From Chromera velia (taxonomy: Eukaryota; Sar; Chromeraceae): a DNA stretch of 11,291 nt. Of this stretch, positions 1-9,692 are shown one piece after another. The stretch is from NCBI GenBank assembly GCA_018398765.1, contig JAHBMJ010002694.1:3495-14785 (forward strand), in the 5' to 3' direction. The translations under genes and the position numbers were made by a program. The notes under the pieces were generated by a model that was not told where the DNA came from, did no database searches, and was given only the letters and a program-made list of their open reading frames with translations. Position 1 is the first letter of the stretch. Each line of letters begins with the position of its first letter.

Positions 1-285
1 GGAAGCATTTCTCTATCCACATTCTTACATGCACGCCTGAGAGAAACCGCAACGCATGCTTGCCAATATCCCTGCTGGTCCATTTCCCTCGCTTTCCGTC
101 TATTTAACGACTTTTCTCTCTGAACGTTTAGCCTCCCGGGTCGGATTTTGACTGCTGCGGTGACCATGGAGTGATTGACTCTGCGAAGTCCATTTTCCTT
201 CTTTTTTGCACGTATCTTCCCTTCCCCCCTCCGTCCCTCTTTCTTCTGGTCCCGTTCTTCTCTCCTTCGGTCCGCCCTCCTGCAG
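1..285 (+). other. Probable intron end upstream of the plus-strand gene
   Basis: No coding frame here looks like protein. From about 180 the plus strand becomes strongly pyrimidine-rich (runs of C and T) and ends in CTCCTGCAG at 277-285, a good 3' splice site matching the acceptors used elsewhere in the window. The donor of this intron is presumably outside the window. Confidence 0.55.
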
Positions 286-865
286 GCACCACCACGTCCC
301 CAAGTACATCAAGAATGCGGGAGAGAAGAGGAAGGTGATGAAGGAGGCACAAAAACGAAAGGTCAGGAAGGGAGAGAGAGCGAGGGGGCGTGAGGCTTCA
401 TGCAGATGGCGGACACGCACTTACTCAAGCACACCGAGGGAAGAGGATGGGGAGGGGGGTCAGAAAGGCCTTCTTGCACGTTGGTTTTTGCAGTATGTGA
501 TGGTTCTTGTGATATGAGTAGAACGTTCGCTACCCCTCCTTCAGCTGGACAAAAAACAGTCAGGCTCTTCCGGCACCAGCATCCGTGTGTGTGGGGGGAA
601 GGGGGGGGGCTTGTCTATCCTCGTCAAGGTACACGGTGTGTTCGACACATGCGCACACATGTCCAACACAGGTTTTGCCGGAGTTACATGGCATCGTCGA
701 GATCCGTGCATGAGGAGTTCAAAGCATACCTGTTCACATAGACGTTCTGATCACAAATGAATGACTACATGTGTGCAGGAAGAGAACCGCATCCGTCACT
801 CGAAGCCTGGAACTGTGGAGAGAACGCGGGCAACAAAGCAGGCCGTGTACAAAGAAGTTGAATGA
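286..865 (+). CDS. C-terminal two exons of an unidentified basic protein (partial gene)
   Basis: I read two exons. The first is 286-361, entered by CTGCAG and left by AAAG|GTCAGG. The second is 779-865, entered by GTGCAG and ending in TGA at 863-865. The first base (286) completes a split codon; then 25 codons run in frame, and the 417-base intron between the exons is phase 0. The second exon adds 28 codons. The visible 53 residues are very basic and charged: HHHVPKYIKNAGEKRKVMKE and so on, then EENRIRHSKPGTVERTRATK and a short end. This composition suggests an RNA- or ribosome-associated tail, but I recognise no family, so that is only a guess from composition. The gene runs off the left edge, and its end faces the end of the DRC11 gene. 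Its donor (GTCAGG) has the same +3 C as the neighbour's introns, which supports the model. Confidence 0.6.
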
Positions 866-1941
866 TTGTTTACCATGCTTTGTTTTGCTCTACGACTTGT
901 CGCAAGCAGATCAGCCTTGAGACGTGCCATGTGGTCTGACATCTGATTTCGTAAAGATTCTATCAATAATTTTGTTCAGATATCCGGGCCTGAGTCTACG
1001 TACAGTAGAATCTAGGTGTCGAACTGTATGCGGGGCATTTGCTTTACAAAGTCTTTTTTTGTTTTATTTAAACTTTAAACTGTTTTTGACCCTAGTTTTG
1101 ACTGCCATGACCAATGATAACCATGAATTATCGGGTTTTTAAGGACATTTTTTCCTTACTATTGACTAAGTTTATTATTGAGGATGCTCTCACACATGGT
1201 GTCCTGCACGAGCACCTGGGGAATCCTTTCGGCTCCTCTCCCACCGTTTTGGAAGACGGGAGTGGGAAGATTCAATTCAGCTGGAGAACAGTGAAAAGAA
1301 TTGGTCACGGGAGGACGATCTTTCGATTGCTGCGCCTCATTCCTGCCTTTGATCTCTGTGTCACAGGTTGGGGATTGGATCGTCCAAGATAGACAGGGAA
1401 GGGAAAGGAAGGGGGCAAAGGGCATTTGACGTGGGGGCAGCGCCCTGAGGATCTGAGATGTGTGTCCGGACAAGGCAGCAAGATTCAGCATATGAGACTT
1501 TCAGTGAGGGGGAGAGAATAGGCCGAGCAAGTAGTAAGGGGAGGAGATAGATGAGTGAGGTTTTTATGCGTGGAGGGGCTGTGAATTTATCACATTGGGG
1601 GTGGAGGTTTTTGGTATTTCTGGGCTTTCAGCGCTCTGATTCTGCCTTTCTGTTGTTGACAGCTTTGACTTCTCTGGTTATGCTACGGGAAGAGAGAAGA
1701 GGCGTCGCGGTGAGATAGTCGACTCAGCTAGAGGAGAGCCGCTGGAAGTCTTCAGTCATATTATGTATAGGGGAGGTTCCATTGGAAATTGGGGCCGTTC
1801 AAACAGTACAAGGGGAGGTCATACAACTGTTCCTCTAGGGAGTTGGGACTAATTTGCAGTTATGCATGTCCTGGTATGATGTCCATCATGTACAAAAGTT
1901 GCTTTCTGCATCTTCTTTGTGTGGGTGCATATACCCTAATG
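866..1941. other. Intergenic spacer, no gene recognised
   Basis: This stretch follows the stop codon of the plus-strand gene and should include its 3' untranslated region. No frame on either strand gives a convincing protein. Moderate open frames (such as minus 1159-1491 and plus 1664-1849) show no family resemblance. I see no RNA gene, no long repeat and no clear polyadenylation hexamer. Confidence 0.5.
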
Positions 1942-2736
1942 AATTGAGAGTTGAATTGGGCGTCGAATTGGTAGTACTACTAATTTTTGACCGCCAGTAA
2001 TTCCCAATTTTAAAAAATTGGTACCTAGTCTAGTGAAAGAAGTACATGAAGTTTGAAGCTAAAATTTTGTATACGGGCTAGACAGGGGCTCACTATAAAA
2101 TGAAGGATATGGTGTTGCTGTTGTGCACAATTCTGCCTAGAAGCGGTTCCAAAGCTATAGCCGACTGTCTCAAAAAGGTCCATTCTGTCGATAAGGCAAG
2201 TTGAGGCGAATTGATCCGATTGGCATGCAGGCTTCCTCATCCCCCCCCCCCATGAATGTGTGTTCTGGGTTGTCCTCAAAGCCTTGCTAGTGGCTTGGGA
2301 TTTGGCGTCGCTAAATCTAGGATTTAACCCTCAATCATCATCATCATCATCACTAGTCTCTAGCTGCAGTCATTAGACTCTAATTTATTACTAGGAACAA
2401 ATTCTATAAACATTTAGAGTCACCTAAAAATTGGGAGTTACCAATTTTTTTCTAGGACTAACTACCAATTTTTAAGAAAATCCTAGAAAAAAATTGGTAA
2501 CTCCCAATTTTTAGGTGACTCTAAATGTTTATAGAATTTGTTCCTAGTAATGAATTAGAGTCTAATGACTACGGCTAGAGACTAGTGAGCCCCTGTCTAG
2601 CCCGTACACAAAATTTTAGCTTCAAACTTCATGTACTTCTTTCACTAGACTAGGTACCAATTTTTCAAAATTGGGAGTTACTGTCGGTCAAAAATTGGTA
2701 ATACTACCAATTCGATGCCCAATTCAACTCTCAATT
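1942..2736. repeat. Foldback element: long palindrome with 256-bp arms
   Basis: The left arm is 1942-2457, interrupted at 2095-2354. The spacer is 2458-2480 (23 bases) and the right arm is 2481-2736. With the interruption removed, the left arm is 256 bases, exactly the right-arm length, and the arms pair without gaps. I count 10 mismatches in 256 (about 96% identity), nine of them transitions. Within each arm the motif AAAAATTGG/CCAATTTTT recurs in both orientations, giving smaller nested palindromes. There is no coding capacity, so if mobile it would be non-autonomous, like a foldback or MITE-type element. Outside the arms I see only a CCCT on each side at unequal distance, so no secure target-site duplication. 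The base composition is AT-richer than the surrounding DNA. Confidence 0.9.
2095..2354 (+). mobile_element. 260-bp insertion in the palindrome's left arm, SINE-like
   Basis: The uninterrupted right arm (around 2577-2590) serves as an empty site: there TCACT runs straight into AGTCTC when read on the left-arm strand. In the left arm TCACT (2090-2094) is followed by foreign sequence that ends in a second TCACT (2350-2354) before AGTCTC resumes. The insert has no terminal inverted repeats. Its right end is a run of TCA/ATC triplets (about 2331-2353), and it contains an 11-C run at 2241-2251. A short simple-repeat tail plus a short duplication and no inverted ends suggests a SINE or another non-LTR product. 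I could not identify convincing polymerase III A and B boxes. Because the tail is itself TCA-rich, part of the 5-bp match could be chance. Confidence 0.7.
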
Positions 2737-3394
2737 GCCCTGCTAGCTCTGGCGATAGATAGACATAGTGGGAAAGCCCTAGAGCGGAACATATCAATCA
2801 ATCAATCAATTTATTTGGGTAGATTATATTATTATAGACCATCGTCATTGGCCTATATATATCCAGCGTTTAGGCATCATGTCGTTAGATAATACTACTA
2901 CTACGTGACAGCTATATGAAAAGTCAAAATATTTAAGAAAATATTTAGTAGATTATCCTATATTGCACAGCCGAATTGGTACAAATTGGAATCCATAACA
3001 TTAACACAAAACAGAAAGGTGTCTTGTACTAGAGTTAGTGTTGATCGTTCACCCCCCTCCCATCTTTACACCCGTTATGCGCTGAAGTTCTCATTCAACA
3101 AAACAAGCTCAGACGCTGGTTCCCAATTGAGGCCAACCTATTGATATGCTTCACAGCGCGCATCTGGATCACCGAACGATTCACGATTGTTCACCTCCAG
3201 CCAGGTCAACAAGCAAGGGGGTTGGTGAGTCGGACAGCTCCCAGAGACTCAGTGCAGGAACGCAAAAAAAACGCTCTCAGAATAACACTGCATGTCAACA
3301 GTGGAGGAACAACCGAGTCTCCATACATGAACCATCGAACCGATGCACCCCCCTCCTTGCAGGCCATTGGTGTCCCCTACCCTGCTCTTGCCTT
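2737..3394. other. Spacer after the foldback element; AT-rich part with an ATCA run
   Basis: No coding sequence is supported. Bases 2793-2811 hold a run of about four ATCA units, followed by an AT-rich stretch to about 3000 with two copies of AAATATTT near 2927-2950. The remainder up to 3394 should contain the 3' untranslated region of the DRC11 gene, read on the minus strand. I see no AATAAA on that strand close to the stop codon. Confidence 0.5.
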
Positions 3395-6300
3395 CTACTT
3401 CTTCTTTTTCTTCGCGTCCTTGCCATCGCCGTCCTGCAGACATATTCGGGACACACAAACATTTTGTGCGCAGAAAAACATCAAATCGGGCTTCACTCCG
3501 GTCCTGTCTTCGGGACTTGGCAGAGGCCAGCGAAGAAGAGAGAAAGGAAAGATGAGGCTTGAAGAAAGCAACCCGTTCACAAACTCAACGAGAAAGAGAA
3601 AGAAAATCAGGGGACCCTCCATCGGGGCACCACATCACTTACAGAGCTCCCCTCGAACAGCAGTCAAAGAGATACGAAGAGAGGGACAGAAAGCTAGATA
3701 AATAGGCAGGTAGACAGAAAGACAGATAGATAGAGATACAGATAGATAGATACACAAAAGAGAGAACTAGCCAGCGGAGACTGCGTCCTTTTTTCCTCCT
3801 ACAAAGAAGTGCACTCAACTCACCGCCGCACGTGCCGCCAGAACTTTGTCCAGACGGTCCCTCTCTCCTGAGGCCTGGTGGTCGAATGCCTGCGTGCATA
3901 TCCGAATGCACATACATACATGTGCACAGACACATATACACACTTCCATACACATCTATATACATACAGAAACACGTACAGGATATCACAATGGGAAAAT
4001 GTGTTGACATGCAAGTCGAAGACCTGCAGGATCGAAATCAAGCATGAATGGAAGCGAAGAGAACAATCCGGTCACTGGCACGGAACCAACCAACTGCCCG
4101 ACCATCAAATGCACTTCCTCAGCTGGATGGAATTCGTTTGTCCATATTCTGCATGCGTACTCGCCTCATTCATTCACCGGCCAGAAGCAAGAAGGCGTGG
4201 ATACAGAAAGTATGGGCAGAAAAGGAAATATCGGGGAAATGTAGGGAGACCCAAATGTCTCTCTCTCTCTCTCTCTCTTTCTCCCATCCCATCCAAGCCG
4301 AAGAAAGAGCCAGAACGAACAAAGGGAGGACAGAAAGAAAGACAGAAAGGAAAGAGGGAAGAAAGAAAAAGAAACAGACCGACCCGAAATTGCAGCCAGT
4401 CCTCAGGCCAGCAGTAGGTCGCCTTGCTGAGAGGGCCAACAAATTCCTTCACCTCCAGGGGACGTTTGGCGAGCTGCGGGGGGGTTCAAGGTAGGAAGAG
4501 GACGTCAATGATTGCATCGATGGATCGACTATGAGCGTTTTGTTGCGCAGTACAGGGACGGGGTGCGTCCTTCTAATCAAGTGGTATTTTGTTTTCCAAT
4601 AATGCAGGAATGGAGAAGAAGCAAGAGGACCCTCCTTCTCGTCACACAGAAGAAGAGATGACGAGAGTGGCAAGCTGACCAATTTGACCCTTCGCTCCGT
4701 CAGCACGCCCTCCACTGTGTTCTTGATCTGGGACCACGCATACACACACAGAAAGGGGAAAGAGAAAGTCACTGAGTCAGTGAATCTGTGCGTGCGTGCG
4801 TGCGTGTGTGTGTGGGTGTGTACGTGTGTGTGTGTGTGTGTGTGTGTGTGCACGCGCGCGCCATAGTTGTCGCCTGGCTTGCTCTAGATGTTTGCATCTT
4901 ACCGAAAAATCTCTGTCGGTCTGGACGTTCCTGACTTCTGCCGATTCGCAAACAATCCTGGTTGTGGTTTGACTGGAGACAGCCAGATGGGGGGAGAAGC
5001 ACAGAAATTGACAAGAAAAGGGGAAGGAAGGGGAAGTGACTGCTGCCCGGCCTTCTTTCAACGCATACTCTCTTCCTTTATTGGACCCAGATGTGGCCCT
5101 GCTTCCCCTGCCAACTCACCCCTCCTGCCGTGAATCCCTCCGAAATCTTGGCAAGGACGCTGAAGGGAAACTCGAAGAGCTCCAGGTGGACTCCCTTCAG
5201 GTCGAAGAAATGCTGCAGGAACAAGAGATCGAAAAACTTGTCATGCCTTCTTGTGGCATTTGTGAAAGTGCATGTCTGGAATGTCGAATGTGTGTTGCAG
5301 AGACCCTCCAACCAGCAAGGTGCAGCAAAGACAGTGGCCTATCAAGGTTGGCTGAAATTGAGACCAACGTCCCAGCAAGGATTCACAGGTGGCCGCTTAT
5401 CGTAAAAGAAGGACAGTTGAAATAAAGAGCATCAAACTCTGTAAAGAAAAGGCTTGAGCCCTTTTCATGGAAACAAGAGACGGAACAAGACAAACAAAAG
5501 AAAAGAAGCAAAATTGACCTGAACCCCACAGCACGAATGTTCAAAAAGACCGACGTATCCAAAAAGCCATCCCCAAACACACTAACAGACCAACCTTCCA
5601 TAGAAGAATCCGGGAGGAGTAGTCAGGAAAGCTCAGCCACATTTTCTCCTCAAAGAACTTCAACAGCTCCTGCAGGCAGCAACACACAGACACAAAAACA
5701 GACACAGAAACATACCTACACACCTAAATGGAGACACACAGCTGAAATCCTGAGTCTGGGTCGGATGCTTTGCTTCTTCTTGCAGGTTGGTTCGGCTTAG
5801 AGAGTCAGAAAATCTGCGGAGCGGCGGTCCTCTCTGAGACTTCCAACACCAAAAGGCACAGGGAATGTGTTGATCACTAGCAATAAAGAGCAATACCCGG
5901 AATGAAAAGCAAAGGAAACCTTCTATCTTTGGATTGACCGTATTGCTGTAAGAAGCTTGTCATTCTTTTCTCTGCTGACCTTGGGGTTGACTGTCTCTGC
6001 AAATGGCTGGCGTGTGCATCCGATGAACAGGATCTGGTCCTCCCGTGTTGCCTCTGGGTGTGCGCCCTTGATTCTCTTCAGGTGATTCCCCAATTCCTTC
6101 ATAATCCTGCTGCCCTTCTCTTCCTCAGGAATTGGGGGGGGACCTGGGATGTCTGCAGCAGCCCCTTTCTTCTTCTTCTTCCCCTTCTTCTTGGCAGATG
6201 CGAACACATCGTCACAGTCGTCGATGTAAATAACTGAGGGGGCACACTGCTGAGCAACTAGAAAGGCTTTGTGCACAATGAGCGCAGGTCCTGTCTTGGG

Positions 6301-9300
6301 TTGTGGGTAGAGACCCTTGATAGTCTCTGGGGATAGATCAATGAACGTCGCACCTGCCTCCGTTGCAATCGCCCTGGCCAGGAGGGATTTCCCACTCCCT
6401 GGGGGACCGTACAGCAGCAGAGATCGGCATGCGAAGGGCGCTCTCTGTCTGTATTTGAGAGAGCCTAGGGGAAGGATGCAGTGCTCAACAAGGGCCTGCT
6501 TGAGTTGGAATTCAGAGGGGGGGGGGATGAACTCTCCCCCTACCTTCATTTGCTGACCGAGCCAGTCGAACGAACCGATAAAGTCTTTCAGATGAGCAGG
6601 GGCGACACGCCGGAGAATTCCCTCTGCAAGGACAAAATCAGACCAACAAAACACACAGGACTCTGGATGCATGCGAGTAACGAGAGAGACGAAAATGAAA
6701 GAGAAGGAGAAAGAGGAAGACTGAAAGGGCACTTTTGTCAAAGAAAACTTTCCGTAGGGAGAACACTCATAATTGGACAAAGTTTCTAGAACTGAAGAAA
6801 ACATTCAGTCCAAGATGTCCGATGGAGCAAAAAAAAACTATAGAGAACTTTTACGAATAGACAGACCCATCACGAGATCCGGGAAGAGGTCGTCCAAATT
6901 TTGAATGAGACCCTGAGCGATACACCACTTCTTCGGTTTCTTTCCCTTCTTCCCTTTTTTTCCCTTCTTCCCCTTCCCCTTCTTCTTCTTTTTCTTTTCA
7001 GGTGCATAGATCTTCTTCATGTTTGCAAGTTCCTCTGTCATCACCGCGTCTGCTCGGAGCCTCACTTCTTCCTCAACTATCGGAAGAACCTCCGTCCTGC
7101 GAGAGCATGGACACACACACACGGACACAGAGTAATGAGTGCACACACAGAGGAGACAAGGACGAGACAGATTCACGTTCATCTGGGTGATAGGAAGAGT
7201 GGGAGGGAGGAAGAGCAAGTGGGTGGGAAAGAGAGAGACTGCACTCGCTCCACCAACCATCATCGTCGGTCAATGTTTCTATTTTACTGCGTTTGACTAA
7301 TGGATTGGTCAACTGGCAGACTTTCGTGTCTTCATTTCTCACAACAAGATGAGAGGCAGGCAGGCAAACTGACATGGTCAGATTGGGGTCGTGTGCTTCT
7401 TCGTATGCTTGGGCTTCAGGCACGGCCCTCCTGCTTGGGCCTGCTCCTGATCCAGACCCCCCCCCTGTCCCCTGCTGCCCTGAGTTTGCACTCTGTGAAG
7501 CTGCTGCCGCTGCACCCATGTCCATGCCCGGAGGCGGGGCACCTCCCCACTGAACCGCATAGTCACGCGCTTGAGAGACGAATGTTTGGACGACATCAGT
7601 TGGCCCAACCTGCAGGAAGACAGAAGAAATGAGGAATGCTTTTATGTCTACAATCGTTCGCCTATGTTCTTCTGTGTGGGAGTCGACTGAGGACAAGATG
7701 GGGAGAAGGGTGTGTGGATGCGCAAAGTACGAAGGAGACGATCGGTAAACCTCTTTTTGTCTGTCTGGCCTCTTCTTCCTTCCTGAGGAGCGTCGATCTC
7801 CTATTTTCCTGCTGCTGCAAGAAATTTGGCAGCCGGTTGGGCCAGACAAGTGAAGTTTGACAGAGCAGACCTTCTTTCTCAAGGGCATGCCGCTCTTTCT
7901 CTCGATGCACATAAACCCACACACGTGCGCATAAGAAAACACTCACTGACAGACGTTTTTATATTCGTCTGGTTCGGGTGCGTCATCCTTTTTCTTTGCT
8001 GCCGGTTTCTTTGCTGCTGCCTTCTTTGCTCCTTTCTTGTCCTCCTCTTCTTCCACCACGGGAGGATCAAACCTCCTGTAGAAGTCTTCTGCCTCCTTCG
8101 GGAGGACCCCGAACTGCCTCCAGAAGTCCAGAAGCCACTGCCGTCTGTCCTCAAGTGCCTCTGCCTGCACACCGATAAAGGGCATTCATTCAAGCAAAGA
8201 TCCGGTGACAAGTTCAGGGACTGGAGAGAACCCTTCGTTCTGCATTCCACTTCGCAGACACACACATACACACACACAGACAGACAGAGAGAGAAAGAAA
8301 AAAAAAGAGAGAGAGAAAGGGAGGGGCGGAGGGATCGCAGAAGAACGAGAATGAAGAAAGCAGAAGAAGGGAAAGGAAGGAACGAAGGATGGAATGTCCC
8401 CACTGACCTTCATCAGCTCTGCGTCCTCCCCCCTGAGTCGCTCCAACAGTTCGGTCTTGGCCTCCTCGTACTCTGTCCGTGCTCGTTCTTGCAGACCTCG
8501 CCTGAACGAACACGAACACACATAGGTAGGAATGAATGTTTGGGTACACGCACAAACAGATATCACCTTGTGAGTTCAAAGAGGAAAACTCGTAAGAGGA
8601 CGCGACAGGAAGGAAGGAAGGAAGGAAGGAAGAAGGGAGGAAGGAAGGAAGGAAGAAGGGAGGGAGGGAGAATTTCCCTCACTCCACATATCCCAAGGAG
8701 AATATATCGAGAAAAGAGACACAGTTACTTGTGTGGAGAAAAAAAATTATCGTCAGAGGGCAGTTATTCGTTCACATGTGTCACTGATTCAGACTCTGAG
8801 TACTGCCTCACCTGTGCACAGCGACTTGTTCAGCCTTTTCCTCCACCTCCTTTTCCTTGGGCCCTGGTGGTTTCTGGGTCATCTGGAGGAACAACAATTC
8901 TTCCTGTCTCCTTCCTGCCATCTTCTTCTGTTGAAGCAGACGCCGACAATGAGACCCAATCACAGACGCAGCCTCAGCAGAGGTCATCGCACCCCCACTG
9001 TCGGCAGGGTCCCCCCCTGCCATCCTCTGCATTCACACGAGGGAAGCGCTCAAAAGGATGCTTGGGTGCAAGAAAGTGGGGCATACAGGCAAAGTTGCGT
9101 ACACTATGAAAACAGCCCCGCCTCCCTGAATGGCCTTCCCTTTGCATCCGTGCACTCCCTGCAGCAGGGGAAACCGAAAGAAAGCCTTCAAAGTCTGAGA
9201 TCACATCAATCCAGTCGTTTCATTCCCCTCTGCCGAGCTAACTGACCGCTTTGTGTCTTTGCTCTTTGAGGATTTCGCTCTTCCTGTGTTTGGCGATGAA

Positions 9301-9659
9301 TGACGTCTTCACAATTCCCTGTCTCCCTCTCTCAGTGTTCTGGATGATTGCGAGAGCCTGCAGGGGAAGGAAAGGGAAGGCAGGTTTTGGGTGACAGATA
9401 GAAGAAGGGAGGCGAGACGTAAGTATCAAGTACAATTAGAACAAGGGGTGTGTGGGGGGGAGGGGGCAGCAAAGTACCCCAGCAGTCAGGACAGGGAGAG
9501 GGCAGGGAAGGGACTTCCAAAGGAGGGACAATAACGAGGAAAAATCACAGGCTACAGAAAGAGGAGGGATGCAAGTAGTGGACCAAAACTAAACGACAGT
9601 CGCATGAATCAACAAAGGTCTACCGACATATTTCTTTGTCGCCCTTCCTTCGTCCGTCA

Positions 9660-9692
<33 letters not shown>

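Noticed and set aside
1664-1849. 62-codon open plus-strand stretch preceded by a good acceptor (GTTGACAG) at 1662
   Set aside because: The encoded peptide (FDFSGYATGREKRRRG and on) matches nothing I know. A stretch this long is expected by chance among six frames, and no upstream exon could be joined with confidence.
2095-2180. Polymerase III B-box-like sequence (GGTTCCAAAGC) in the 260-bp insertion
   Set aside because: It matches the consensus only in part and no acceptable A box precedes it, so a tRNA-derived SINE head cannot be claimed.
2331-2353. Short regular TCA repeats as a CRISPR-like array
   Set aside because: The units are contiguous triplets without spacers, in a eukaryotic context; it is a simple repeat tail.
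1934-2741. CCCT on both sides of the foldback element as a target-site duplication
   Set aside because: The copies lie at unequal distances (four bases and one base) from the arm ends, and four bases match easily by chance.
4449-4853. Minus-strand open frame beginning with a His-Thr repeat
   Set aside because: The start is only the translated (TG)n microsatellite. The real coding part in this frame is the short exon 13 (4727-4680).
7826-9109. 427-codon open frame on the plus strand
   Set aside because: It runs antisense across DRC11 exons 5-7 and their introns, reads through microsatellites as repetitive peptide, and resembles no family. The minus-strand exons with matched splice phases explain the region.
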